Below are positions 18,237 to 26,539 of a DNA stretch of 47,397 bases, piece by piece. The notes beneath the pieces are model-generated. The model was not told where the DNA came from. It searched no databases and worked only from the letters and a program-made list of their open reading frames with translations. Position 1 is the stretch's first letter. Each line of letters opens with the position of its first letter. The DNA is taken from NCBI GenBank assembly GCA_902825965.1, contig CADEDA010000004.1, positions 1 to 47,397 of the forward strand, read 5' to 3'. Both the position numbers and the translations under genes were made by a program. The DNA comes from an uncultured Gemmatimonadota bacterium. Its GTDB lineage: Bacteria; Gemmatimonadota; Gemmatimonadetes; Gemmatimonadales; Gemmatimonadaceae.

Positions 18237-19256
18237 GTGCCAGTGTCATTCATTCCGCGTGATTCCGAAAGCTCCAGCCCGTCGATCAACTCCGACGCCG
18301 TTCCCGTCTCGTTCGCGACTGCGAGCGGTGCGATGGCGACTGCTCTCGCGAAGCTGCAGCGCTTTGCGGCGACGGACGAGACGATCGTGCTGCTTGGGGA
18401 GACCGGAACCGGCAAGACGCATCTTGCACGCTGGTTGCATCAGCAGTCACGGCGTCAGCATCGCGACTTCTATGCGCGCAACCTCGCGGGTCTCGACGAC
18501 AGCCTCGCCAGCTCGGAACTCTTCGGCCACGTACCCGGTGCATTCACGGATGCGAAACAGGGTCGGCCCGGTCTCTTCGCATCTGCCAGTGGCGGTACGG
18601 TGCTGCTCGATGAGATCGGCAAGACGAGCCTTACGGTACAGCGCAAGCTGCTCGACGTGATCGAACGTCGCGCCTTCACGCCGTTGGGCACCAACCGCGA
18701 AGTCCGACTGAACGCGCGCCTCGTCTTCGCGGCGAGCGAATCGCTGGAAGCGCTCGCCGCAGCGGGCGTCATGCTGGCCGACCTGCTGCCGCGGCTCGGA
18801 CTGTTCCAGGTCAGGGTGCCCCCGCTCCGCGAGCACTGCGAGGATATTCCGGTGCTCATGGAATCCATGATCGCGCACTATGCAGCACGCTTCGGCTATG
18901 CGCCCGGCGATGCCCCGCGTCCCACCGCCGAGCTGCTCCAAGTGCTGATGGACTATGACTGGCCGCACAACATCCGGGAGCTGGATTCGTTGGTCCTTCG
19001 CCTGCTTGCCGAAGCGCCCGCGGACAGGCTCGACGTTTCGCTGCTGCGCGACGAATTGGCGCGCTACAACCCTCGTGCGACCCCCGTCCGACGCAAGCGC
19101 CCGAGCGTCGAAGACCTGCGCGACGCGCTGAGTCGTGCCGGTGGGCAGCGAAAGGCGGCGGCGAAGCTCCTCGGCATCGGCCGGACGAGTCTCTATCGGC
19201 TGATGCATGCGGAATCACGCGATCCAGGGACGGACGAACAGTCGCGAACCGCCTGA
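18237..19256 (+). CDS. Sigma-54-type AAA+ activator with GAFTDA loop (regulator 1)
   Basis: 339 residues from GTG 18237. There is no receiver, GAF or PAS domain; about 50 residues precede the AAA+ core. Walker A is GETGTGKT (54-61), Walker B TVLLDEIG (D125, E126), and the C-terminal Fis-type helix-turn-helix is GGQRKAAAKLLGIGRTSLYRLM. The sigma-54 contact loop reads GAFTDA (101-106) instead of GAFTGA. Family members open sigma-54 promoter complexes; changes in this loop often weaken sigma-54 contact, so activity needs testing. The gene lies between divergent gspG and gspE, and a palindromic array begins eight bases after its stop. Without a sensor domain, it may be controlled by expression level or a partner protein. 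Confidence 0.87.
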   Translation: MPVSFIPRDSESSSPSINSDAVPVSFATASGAMATALAKLQRFAATDETIVLLGETGTGKTHLARWLHQQSRRQHRDFYARNLAGLDDSLASSELFGHVPGAFTDAKQGRPGLFASASGGTVLLDEIGKTSLTVQRKLLDVIERRAFTPLGTNREVRLNARLVFAASESLEALAAAGVMLADLLPRLGLFQVRVPPLREHCEDIPVLMESMIAHYAARFGYAPGDAPRPTAELLQVLMDYDWPHNIRELDSLVLRLLAEAPADRLDVSLLRDELARYNPRATPVRRKRPSVEDLRDALSRAGGQRKAAAKLLGIGRTSLYRLMHAESRDPGTDEQSRTA

Positions 19257-19263
19257 TCGGGTC

Positions 19264-19311
19264 GTGTTCCGGGCTAGTGTTGGAACACGGGCGCGTGTTC
19301 CACTGGAACAC
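19264..19311. promoter_or_regulatory. Palindromic activator-binding array upstream of gspE
   Basis: Four half-sites in alternating orientation: GTGTTCC (19264-19270), GGAACAC (19282-19288), GTGTTCC (19295-19301) and GGAACAC (19305-19311). The last two form a perfect 17-base palindrome, GTGTTCCACTGGAACAC; the two dyad centres are about 27 bases apart. The array sits 65 bases upstream of a -24/-12 element. This arrangement fits an enhancer for a Fis-type dimer such as the adjacent regulator 1. Confidence 0.7.
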
Positions 19312-19376
19312 TCCGCAGGCACCCGACCCTAGCCTAAGCGGTTGTACATCAATCGGTTGATTGCGGCGCATCCTCA

Positions 19377-19390
19377 GGCACTCCGCTTGC
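19377..19390 (+). promoter_or_regulatory. Sigma-54 (-24/-12) promoter element before gspE
   Basis: GGCACTCCGCTTGC matches GGCAC-N5-TTGC with exact GG-N10-GC spacing. Transcription would start near 19402, almost at ATG 19404, which implies a leaderless or very short-leader message for gspE. That closeness is the main reason for caution. The palindromic array upstream supports it. Confidence 0.55.
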
Positions 19391-19403
19391 CTTGCTCTCG
19401 GGC

Positions 19404-20894
19404 ATGCCCGCCACCGCCGACCAGGCGCTCTCGCTCTGTCCGGAACTCACCCGAGAGTTCCTGCTGCACCATCGCGTCTGCCCGCTGCGCATCGACTCCG
19501 GCGAACAGCTGGTCGTTGGGCTCGCTCCCGGTGGTTGTGAGGACGCCGTCGCGGAGGTGGGCCGGGCGTATCGCCTGAGCGCCCACGCCGAAGAGATCGG
19601 CCAATCGGACCTCGAGCGCACGATCGAACGCCTCGTGAGCACGGCGGAACACGCACTCCGCTTCGGCAGCGAGAGGACGAGTGCCGCCGGTGAGGACGAG
19701 GACGACCTCAGCACGGACCTCCGTGAGCTCGCAAACCAACCGCCGGTGATCCGCTACGTGAACGCCCTCGTGCGCGACGCGGTCGAGTTGCGGGCGAGCG
19801 ACATCCATCTCGAGGCGATTCGCGGTGGCGAACTCGTCGTCCGCTTTCGGCGCGACGGCGTCCTCGCGCGTTCCGATGCGCCGCCGCCGGCACTTCCACA
19901 CGCCGTTGTCTCGCGCATCAAGCTGCTTGCCGAGCTCGATACAGCGGAGCGCCGGCGGCCGCAGGACGGGCGCATCCGCGTCCGCATGGAGTCCCGCGAC
20001 CTCGACCTGCGCGTCTCGACGGTCCCCACCATGCACGGGGAGAGCGTCGTCATCCGCTTGCTCGACCAGGGCGGACGACCGGTGGATCTGGCAGCACTCG
20101 GCATGTCACCGTCGATGTTCGATCGCGTGGCGGCGCTGGCCGACCGGCCGAACGGACTCATCCTCGTCACGGGTCCCACCGGCAGCGGAAAGACAACCAC
20201 ACTCTACTCGGCGCTGTCCCGCCGGCCGGCCGAGCGCGAGAAGATCATCACCGTCGAAGATCCCATCGAGTATCAACTGCCGGGAATCGCCCAAGTCCCT
20301 GTGCAGCAACGGGCAGGCGTGACGTTCAGCACGATCCTGCGTTCGATCCTGCGCCAGGATCCCGATGTCATCATGGTGGGCGAGATGCGCGACGCAGCGA
20401 CGGCTGAGGTCGCCATCCAGGCCTCGATGACGGGCCACCTCGTGTTCTCGACACTCCATACGAATGACGCCATCGGGGCGATTCCGAGGCTGCTCGACCT
20501 GGGAGTCCCGGACTACCTCGTTGCGGCGACGCTCGAGGGGGTGCTCGCACAGCGCCTCGTGCGGCGCATCTGCGACGACTGTCGCGTGGCCTACGAGGCG
20601 CCGGCCGAGCAAGTGGCCTTGGTCAGCGGTGGTCCCGCCGTCGGACGACGTCTCGAGCAGGGTGCCGGTTGCTCGGCCTGCCGAGGCTCCGGCTACCGCG
20701 GACGCGTGGGCCTGTTCGAGCTGCTGGTAGTCGACGACGAGATCAAGGATGCGATCACCGGCGGCGCGCGTCGCGCGGACCTTTGGCGCCTCGCGCTCCA
20801 AGCCGGAATGGCGACACTTCGCGCGGATGGATGGACCAAGGTCGAAGCCGGGCTCACCACCTTGGATGAGGTGATTCGTGTCACCGCGGATTGA
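19404..20894 (+). CDS. gspE: Type II secretion ATPase GspE
   Basis: 496 residues. The N-terminal LCPELTREFLLHHRVCPLRI domain is GspE-like. Walker A is GPTGSGKTT (K263), preceded by DLDLRVSTVPTMHGESVVIRLL. The Asp box is EKIITVEDPIEYQL, and Walker B is DPDVIMVGEMRD. A four-Cys zinc module (CDDC near 20572, CSAC near 20674) is intact. GspE is the cytoplasmic hexameric motor that powers pseudopilus assembly. ATG 19404 is chosen because the conserved N-terminal domain begins directly after it. It overlaps gspF by 17 bases. Confidence 0.95.
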   Translation: MPATADQALSLCPELTREFLLHHRVCPLRIDSGEQLVVGLAPGGCEDAVAEVGRAYRLSAHAEEIGQSDLERTIERLVSTAEHALRFGSERTSAAGEDEDDLSTDLRELANQPPVIRYVNALVRDAVELRASDIHLEAIRGGELVVRFRRDGVLARSDAPPPALPHAVVSRIKLLAELDTAERRRPQDGRIRVRMESRDLDLRVSTVPTMHGESVVIRLLDQGGRPVDLAALGMSPSMFDRVAALADRPNGLILVTGPTGSGKTTTLYSALSRRPAEREKIITVEDPIEYQLPGIAQVPVQQRAGVTFSTILRSILRQDPDVIMVGEMRDAATAEVAIQASMTGHLVFSTLHTNDAIGAIPRLLDLGVPDYLVAATLEGVLAQRLVRRICDDCRVAYEAPAEQVALVSGGPAVGRRLEQGAGCSACRGSGYRGRVGLFELLVVDDEIKDAITGGARRADLWRLALQAGMATLRADGWTKVEAGLTTLDEVIRVTAD

Positions 20895-22101
20895 CGGGCG
20901 TTCGGCCGGCGAGACGCGCTTCGCGTATCGGGCGCTGCGCATCGATGGGAGCGAACAACGCGGAGAGGTGGCGGCGCCGACGCTCGCGGGCGCCCGCGAG
21001 AAGGTGGCGATCCTCGGGCTGCTGCCGATCGAGCTGCAGGGTGTCGCCGAGCGCTTCGAGGCGCAGGGGCGCATTCCGGTCGGGGATCTTGCGCTCGGGC
21101 TTCGCCTGATGAGTTCCCTGGTCAACGCAGGTCTCCCTATGGACCGCACCCTTGCCACGTTCGCGCACGTCGCGCCCTCGTCATGGACGACCCAACGTCT
21201 GGACGCGCTCCGGGCAGCGGTCCGGGAGGGAGCGACGCTGGGGCACGCCATGCGGGACGCGGGTGTCCCGCTGCCGCGCCATGTCCGTGGGATGCTCGAT
21301 GCCGCGGAAGCCGGTGGTACGCTTCCATCCGTGCTCAGCGACGCGGCGCAGCTGCTCGAGGAGAGCAACCGCCAGCGAGCGGCGCTGCGGGGTGCCCTGG
21401 CGTATCCCGCCCTGCTCGCTCTCGTGGGGACCGTCGCGCTCGGATTGCTGCTCGGGGTCGTGCTGCCGCGATTCGCGGACCTGCTGCACGAAGTCGGCCA
21501 ACAGCTGCCACTCACGGCCCGGTGGCTGCTCGGGCTCTCTCAGATTGGGCTGCGGTGGTGGCTGCTCCTCGTCGGTGTCGCAGCCGTGGGATCGTCGAGC
21601 TTCGCCAGAACGTACGCGGCCGATGCGTCGTTTCGGCGCCGCGTCCACGAAGCGCTGCTGGCGGCCCCGCTGCTGGGTCCGGTGCGATTCGCCGCCGCGG
21701 GGTCGCGATTGACCGCCGCGTTGGCGTCCATGCTCTCGTCCGGCGTGCCGATCGCCACGGCACTCGCGCATTGCGCCCACGCATCCGGCGATGAGGCGAT
21801 CGCACATCGAGTGCAGAACGCGCGTGATGCCGTGATCCGTGGCGAACGCCTGTCGCAGGCATTCGCCGCCGAAGCCACCGTCCGCCCCGGCATGCTGCAG
21901 CTCATCCGCGCGGGTGAGGCGACCGGCGAACTTCCACAGATGCTCCGCACGGCCGCTACCATTGAAGCAGAATGGTGTGCGGCCCGCGTACGCGCGATCA
22001 CGGGGCTCATCGAACCGTCACTCATCCTCGGCTTCGGAGCCGTGATCGCGTTCGTCGCATCCGCACTGCTCCAGGCGGTGTACGCCGTGCGGCCCGCATG
22101 A
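20878..22101 (+). CDS. gspF: Type II secretion inner-membrane platform protein GspF
   Basis: 407 residues from a GTG start inside the end of gspE. FAYRALRIDGSEQRGEVAAPTL is the typical N-terminus. Two helical T2SSF repeats are seen (LRLMSSLVNAGLPMDRTL... and LTAALASMLSSGVPIATAL...), each followed by EAGGTLP/EATGELP turns. Three hydrophobic segments are near ALLALVGTVALGLLLGVVLP, IGLRWWLLLVGVAAVG and LILGFGAVIAFVASALL. GspF links the ATPase to the pseudopilus. It overlaps gspH by 4 bases. Confidence 0.93.
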   Translation: MSPRIDGRSAGETRFAYRALRIDGSEQRGEVAAPTLAGAREKVAILGLLPIELQGVAERFEAQGRIPVGDLALGLRLMSSLVNAGLPMDRTLATFAHVAPSSWTTQRLDALRAAVREGATLGHAMRDAGVPLPRHVRGMLDAAEAGGTLPSVLSDAAQLLEESNRQRAALRGALAYPALLALVGTVALGLLLGVVLPRFADLLHEVGQQLPLTARWLLGLSQIGLRWWLLLVGVAAVGSSSFARTYAADASFRRRVHEALLAAPLLGPVRFAAAGSRLTAALASMLSSGVPIATALAHCAHASGDEAIAHRVQNARDAVIRGERLSQAFAAEATVRPGMLQLIRAGEATGELPQMLRTAATIEAEWCAARVRAITGLIEPSLILGFGAVIAFVASALLQAVYAVRPA

Positions 22102-22469
22102 CGCCGTGGCAATCGCGCTCCCGGCACGGCGTCACGCTGATCGAACTGCTCGTCGTGCTCCTGATCGTTGGTATCACGGCGAGCGTGGTGCATCTCGCAT
22201 GGTCGTCCCCTTCGGCGCCCTCCGCGTCGGCCGATGACTTGAATCGGCTCATCGCCCACGCACGTCGTGAAGCGATCCGTTCGGGACGACCACAGCGCGT
22301 GTCGTTCGTGCTGGATGAGGACGGGAAGCTGCGCGACTCAACGACGCCACGCGCGGGCGCCTTTGCCCGCACGGTCACTGCGCTCCCGGACGGCGGACTC
22401 CTTGCCGCTGACGACCTTCGGTTCGACCGGATTCTCGGAACGCCGGCGACGCCCGAGGGTGTGCGATGA
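22098..22469 (+). CDS. gspH: Minor pseudopilin GspH
   Basis: 123 residues. RHG|VTLIELLVVLLIVGITASVV is a class III prepilin signal with Glu+5. The following ADDLNRLIAHARREAIRSGRPQRVSF segment matches the GspH/FimT pattern of a helix with an R-x-A-x-x-x-x-R run. The protein is shorter than enterobacterial GspH. Start ATG 22098 overlaps gspF's stop (ATGA), and its own stop overlaps gspI. It is the tip-adjacent pseudopilin. Confidence 0.82.
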   Translation: MTPWQSRSRHGVTLIELLVVLLIVGITASVVHLAWSSPSAPSASADDLNRLIAHARREAIRSGRPQRVSFVLDEDGKLRDSTTPRAGAFARTVTALPDGGLLAADDLRFDRILGTPATPEGVR

Positions 22470-22846
22470 GTCGTGCTGCCCCGACCAGCCGGCACTGCCG
22501 CGCGGGCCTCACGCTGCTCGAGCTGCTCGTGGCCCTGACGCTGCTCGCACTGACCGGCCTTTCCACCATGGAGTTGGTGCGCACCGCAGCGCGCTTCAGT
22601 GGCGCGGCGGCCACGGCCGAGTCCGAGCTGCACTCCGCTTCACAGCTGCTCGACGCCATGCATCTCTGGTCGCGGACCGAACTCGACCAACGCCTCGGCG
22701 AACGCGAGCAGGGTCCGTTCCGCGTGGAGATCACGCGCCCGACGCCGGATCTCTATCTGGTCGTGGTGCGGGACAGTGCCGGAACCTCCGAACTGCTCCG
22801 GACCGGGATCTTCCACGCAAGGACGTCCGATGCGTACGCACGCTGA
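22466..22846 (+). CDS. gspI: Minor pseudopilin GspI-like
   Basis: 126 residues. RAG|LTLLELLVALTLLALTGLSTM is a prepilin N-terminus with Glu+5. After the helix, a small domain (SQLLDAMHLWSRTELDQRLGER...) fits the size of GspI. Assignment as I rests on size and the H-I-J-K order; sequence alone cannot separate small pseudopilins firmly. It overlaps gspH by 4 and gspJ by 17 bases, implying translational coupling. Confidence 0.75.
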   Translation: MSRAAPTSRHCRAGLTLLELLVALTLLALTGLSTMELVRTAARFSGAAATAESELHSASQLLDAMHLWSRTELDQRLGEREQGPFRVEITRPTPDLYLVVVRDSAGTSELLRTGIFHARTSDAYAR

Positions 22847-23375
22847 TCGCGTACGGCGGGGCTACACCTTGCTCGAGCTCGTGGTGGCGCTCGTGCTCAC
22901 CGGCGGCACGCTGCTTGCCGCGTCGGCGATGCTCTCCGCCACCGCGCGGCTCACCGAAGCGGTCCAGCAGGAAGTGGCGCGATCGGACGCACGCCGCGGA
23001 AGCGAACGTCTCATGCGCCGTTTGGTGGGGCAGGCCACATGGCCGACCGAGCGTGAGCCGGCGCCTGGAGGCGACGGGGCATCGTTGCAGCTCGTGTCGT
23101 GGTGTGACACGCCGGAAGGTTGGCATCGGCGCTGCCTCGTGCGATTCGAGCGGAGCGACTCCGGTGAGCCGACGGGCCTCCAGTTGATCGTCGATGATCG
23201 GAAACCGCAGCTGTTGTTTCCCGCCGATACGATCCTGGCGTTCATCTACTTGCGGAGTGCCGCGCACGGCGGCAGCTGGGATGCTCGGTGGAGCGACCCC
23301 GCGACGATCCCGGTCGCCATCGGCGTGGTCTTCGCCTCCGACACGCTGGTCCTGCGCACCGGGGAGCGCGGATGA
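22830..23375 (+). CDS. gspJ: Minor pseudopilin GspJ-like
   Basis: 181 residues from ATG 22830. RRG|YTLLELVVALVLTGGTLLAASAML is the prepilin N-terminus. The globular part contains a pair of Cys (WCDTPEGWHRRCL) and the GspJ-like size and position between I and K. GspJ helps form the GspH-I-J-K tip complex. The stop overlaps the gspK start by 4 bases. Confidence 0.8.
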   Translation: MRTHADRVRRGYTLLELVVALVLTGGTLLAASAMLSATARLTEAVQQEVARSDARRGSERLMRRLVGQATWPTEREPAPGGDGASLQLVSWCDTPEGWHRRCLVRFERSDSGEPTGLQLIVDDRKPQLLFPADTILAFIYLRSAAHGGSWDARWSDPATIPVAIGVVFASDTLVLRTGERG

Positions 23376-24337
23376 GCCTGCGTCGCGGCTACGTGCTCCT
23401 CACCGTCCTCTGGTTCCTCACCGGAGCGGTCGTGCTCGCGACGGTCGCCATGGCATCGGCGCGTGGCGGACTTGCGACCGCCAGCAATCGCGCGGCGCTC
23501 CTGCGCGCGGAGTGGCACGCCGAAGAATGCCTTGCGCGAGCCCGGGCCGCGATGCTCGCCGTGACCCTAGGAGAAGGCGCACCCGCGCGCGAAACGTTCT
23601 TCCGCCAGGGCCTCGCGTTCCGCTGGCAGGTGCTCAACTCACCGCTGGTGCTGGGGTGTCCGGGTACGGTGGACCTCGATCCGTTCGGCCACGGGCTGAG
23701 TCTGGTCACCGTCTCGGGGCCGCTGCTCGCACGGGTGTTCCGTGCGGCGGGAGTTCCCGCCGCGTCGACCGACTCACTCGTGGATGCCTTCCTGGACTGG
23801 CGCGATGCCGATGACAGCACACGCGCGCATGGCGCCGAGCGGGACTGGTACGCCGATCGCGGGGAACCAACGCCGCGGAACGGACCCCTGCTGAGTCTCG
23901 ATGAGCTGCAGGCCATTCGTGGCTACACGCCGTGGGTCGGGCCCGGCGCAGCCGTCGATCCATCGCGACTCTTCACGGTGGACTCGGACCTCCTGTTCGT
24001 GGATGCCGCGGCCGACGCGATCCTCATGGCCCTGCCCGGGTTCACCGAGGAGGCAGCCGCGTTCGTCGCCGAGCGCCGCCGCCGGAACGCGGAGCCACTC
24101 CAGGAACTGCTGGCCCTGATGGGCGGACTCGCCCCGGAGTCGCAGGCCGTCCTGACGCGTGCGTTCGGTGAACTGAGTGACATCGCAACGATCGCGCCGG
24201 GGGGGTGGATCCTCAGGGCGCGCAGTTCGGGTGTGCCGGGAACCCCGCAGGCGGAGCGCCTGCAGGTGGAGATCGAGCTGCGTCTTGCGATCGATGGGCA
24301 GCGTCACGCGATCACCAGAAGGAGGGTCTCACCATGA
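23372..24337 (+). CDS. gspK: Minor pseudopilin GspK
   Basis: 321 residues, the largest pseudopilin as expected. The prepilin segment RRG|YVLLTVLWFLTGAVVLATVAM lacks Glu+5, as is normal for GspK. The body contains SLDELQAIRGYTP and LFTVDSDLLFVDAAAD, matching the GspK alpha domain (SLxEL...G), and ALPGFTEEAAAFVAERR is helix-hairpin-helix-like. GspK caps the pseudopilus tip. The stop overlaps gspL by 4 bases. Confidence 0.88.
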   Translation: MSLRRGYVLLTVLWFLTGAVVLATVAMASARGGLATASNRAALLRAEWHAEECLARARAAMLAVTLGEGAPARETFFRQGLAFRWQVLNSPLVLGCPGTVDLDPFGHGLSLVTVSGPLLARVFRAAGVPAASTDSLVDAFLDWRDADDSTRAHGAERDWYADRGEPTPRNGPLLSLDELQAIRGYTPWVGPGAAVDPSRLFTVDSDLLFVDAAADAILMALPGFTEEAAAFVAERRRRNAEPLQELLALMGGLAPESQAVLTRAFGELSDIATIAPGGWILRARSSGVPGTPQAERLQVEIELRLAIDGQRHAITRRRVSP

Positions 24338-25488
24338 GTGCGTCGTTTCCTGTCGCTGCAGCGACCGCGCGTCTCGGGCGAGGTCCGTGGTCCCCAGTGC
24401 AGATCGGGATCTACGTCGGACCTGACGCGGTGGCAGCCGTGGAGGTCGGGGCCGGTTCGGTCCCGCATTGGGTGCTCAGCGGGCCCGCACCCGTCGACGG
24501 TGAAACCCTCACGACCAGCATCACCGAGCTGCTCTCGCGCATGCCCAGGTCGCACGGATCCTGGCGCCGACCGCGCGCGGTGGTCGGCATGCATGGCGAG
24601 TTTGCGCAGTACAAGCGGCTCTGGGGGTTGCCGCCGGTCGCCGACCCCACGGTGGGCAGCGCGCTGGTCCGCGAGAACGCCGCGCGATTCTTTCGGCAGA
24701 CGCCGCACGGCCTCAGCACGAGTGCGGTGGTCGTCCGTGCACCGGGGGAGATCTGGGCATCCGCCGTCGACACCTCGATCGTCCGCACGGTGTCGCACTG
24801 CTGCAAGACCCATGGCGTCGACCTTGGCGCCCTGATCCCGATGGACTCGGTCGCGGCCGATTCGCCCGCGCCCGCGGTCCTCGCGGACGACGCCAGCGTG
24901 AAGGCCTGGCGCCTGGCGCGGATCGCCGCCGCCAGCGGCGACATCGATTTCAACAGCGCCACCCTCGGGACCTTCCACAGAACGCGTTCGCCGCGGCGCG
25001 AGCGATTCGCCTTGGCGGCGTTGTGCATGGCGAGTGCACTGCTGGCCACGCTTCCGGTGTTGGATGCCCAGCGCAGCGCTCGCATCGCGCGCCAAGGCCA
25101 CGCGGCGATCGCGGCGCGGGAAGCGGAGGCGCTCGCCATGGTGGCGGAACTCAACCAAGTCGATGCCGCCCTCCTTGCGATCGCACAGGCGCAGGTGTCA
25201 CGCCGGCACAGCATCGATGTCATCGCGCACCTGACCGCGACACTGCCGCCGGGTGCCGCGATCACGCACCTGCAGCTCGACAGTCTCGGCGGCACGGTCA
25301 CGGCACTCGCCTCGTCCGCCGACGGGGTGATCAAGGGTCTGGCGGCGAGTCCACTGATCGTCCAGCCGGAGATCGTCGGTCCCGTGACACGGGACCGGTC
25401 GGCGGGACGCGAGTTCGATCGTCTTGCGGTTCGGTTCAGGCACCCCGTGCGGCAGGCGCCTGTGGTCGACCGAAGGAGCGAACCATGA
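24334..25488 (+). CDS. gspL: GspL-like inner-membrane assembly protein (PilM/PilN-like architecture)
   Basis: 384 residues. The N-terminal part (VQIGIYVGPDAVAAVEVGAG, RAVVGMHGEFAQYKRL) is actin-like, as in PilM and the cytoplasmic domain of GspL. One transmembrane segment follows (FALAALCMASALLATLPVL, about residue 230), then a helical stretch rich in Ala/Glu and a PilN-like end (IDVIAHLTATLPPGAAITHLQLD). GspL docks GspE to the membrane. The gspK-gspL-gspM-gspC series is joined by ATGA overlaps. Confidence 0.78.
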   Translation: MSASFPVAAATARLGRGPWSPVQIGIYVGPDAVAAVEVGAGSVPHWVLSGPAPVDGETLTTSITELLSRMPRSHGSWRRPRAVVGMHGEFAQYKRLWGLPPVADPTVGSALVRENAARFFRQTPHGLSTSAVVVRAPGEIWASAVDTSIVRTVSHCCKTHGVDLGALIPMDSVAADSPAPAVLADDASVKAWRLARIAAASGDIDFNSATLGTFHRTRSPRRERFALAALCMASALLATLPVLDAQRSARIARQGHAAIAAREAEALAMVAELNQVDAALLAIAQAQVSRRHSIDVIAHLTATLPPGAAITHLQLDSLGGTVTALASSADGVIKGLAASPLIVQPEIVGPVTRDRSAGREFDRLAVRFRHPVRQAPVVDRRSEP

Positions 25489-26078
25489 TCCGGCTCCATC
25501 CGCGTGATCGTCGCGCGATCGGCGTTGGCGCCGCCGTCCTGTTCGTGGCCTTCGCGGCGACGCGAGGGCTTCCTGCCTGGTGGCAGCTGCTGGAACGAGC
25601 GCGCGATACCGCCAGCGCGGAGTTGCGCGCGGTCCGCGACGCGCGGGCGGTCATCGCAGCGGCAGAAGTCCTTGAGGACTCGCTGCGCGTCCGCCGCGCA
25701 CGGTATGTCGCCGCGACACCGATGCTGGTGCTCGCGGGATCGCCATCGGACGCCGCCTCCCGGTTGAGCGCGGTGGTGAGCGACGCAGCCCGCAACGCCG
25801 GCGTTGCGATGAGCAGCGTCACGCTCCGGGCGGACACCAGCACCGCGTCCACGTTCGGTCGTCCTCGGCTTCGCGGAGAGGCCCGCGGGGACATCTCGGG
25901 CCTCTCGCAGTTCCTGCTGCTCATCGAGGGTGGGCCGACGCTGCTGCGTGTGATCGACCTCACCGTCACACAACCGGACCCCGTGGGCGGCGCCCGACCG
26001 GAGGAGCTCCGCTTCTCCTTCACCATCGAGGCACTCGCTCGCACGGAACGCCACACGAACCCCAAGGGTGCGACATGA
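25485..26078 (+). CDS. gspM: GspM-like inner-membrane protein
   Basis: 197 residues. A short cytoplasmic start (MIRLHPRDRRAI) leads to one membrane helix (GVGAAVLFVAFAATRGLPAW), a coiled region (RARDTASAELRAVRDARAVIAAAEVLEDSLR) and a ferredoxin-like periplasmic domain. This is the layout of GspM/PilO. AAGGAG precedes ATG 25485. It overlaps gspL and gspC by 4 bases each. Name assigned by layout and order. Confidence 0.75.
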   Translation: MIRLHPRDRRAIGVGAAVLFVAFAATRGLPAWWQLLERARDTASAELRAVRDARAVIAAAEVLEDSLRVRRARYVAATPMLVLAGSPSDAASRLSAVVSDAARNAGVAMSSVTLRADTSTASTFGRPRLRGEARGDISGLSQFLLLIEGGPTLLRVIDLTVTQPDPVGGARPEELRFSFTIEALARTERHTNPKGAT

Positions 26079-26539
26079 GGATCTCGCTCGAGACCGGGCT
26101 CTGGCTCGCTGCCGTCGTCGCAGGCGGTAGCACCGTCGTGTTGGTGAAGTCCGGGCGCGCGGCGCCGGCGTCCGCACCTTGGACGGTCCCTGCGGCCGAT
26201 GCGGGGTGGGCCATTCGCAACGACCTCGGCGACGCCGTGCGAAGGATCGTTGCGAGCGACCCGTTCCGGCTCGATCGACGTCCGGCCGAGCTGCCGTTCG
26301 GTGTGACGCCACCGACCCCGATCACCCCACAGCGGCGCGTCGCGCAGGCGCCGCAGGTTTCGGGGATCCTCGGTCCGCCTTGGCGTGCGGCACTCGAAGG
26401 TGTCCCTGGCCGAGAGGGAGGGGTGCTCGTGGCGTCGGGCGATACGGTGGGCGCGTGGCGCGTGGTGCAGGTGCGTCGTGACTCGATCGTGATCCAGGCG
26501 CCCGACACCACCTGGCGGCTCGCCGTGAGGAAGCCCTGA
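26075..26539 (+). CDS. gspC: GspC/PilP-like inner-membrane protein
   Basis: 154 residues. One N-terminal membrane helix (GLWLAAVVAGGSTVVLVKSG) and a periplasmic homology region: DPFRLDRRP, then VSGILGPPWRAALEG and VASGDTVGAWRVVQVRRDSIVIQAPDTTWRL. This is the HR beta-domain that contacts the secretin N0 domain. There is no PDZ or coiled-coil domain, so it is shorter than enterobacterial GspC. It directly precedes gspD, sharing one base. Confidence 0.75.
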   Translation: MRISLETGLWLAAVVAGGSTVVLVKSGRAAPASAPWTVPAADAGWAIRNDLGDAVRRIVASDPFRLDRRPAELPFGVTPPTPITPQRRVAQAPQVSGILGPPWRAALEGVPGREGGVLVASGDTVGAWRVVQVRRDSIVIQAPDTTWRLAVRKP

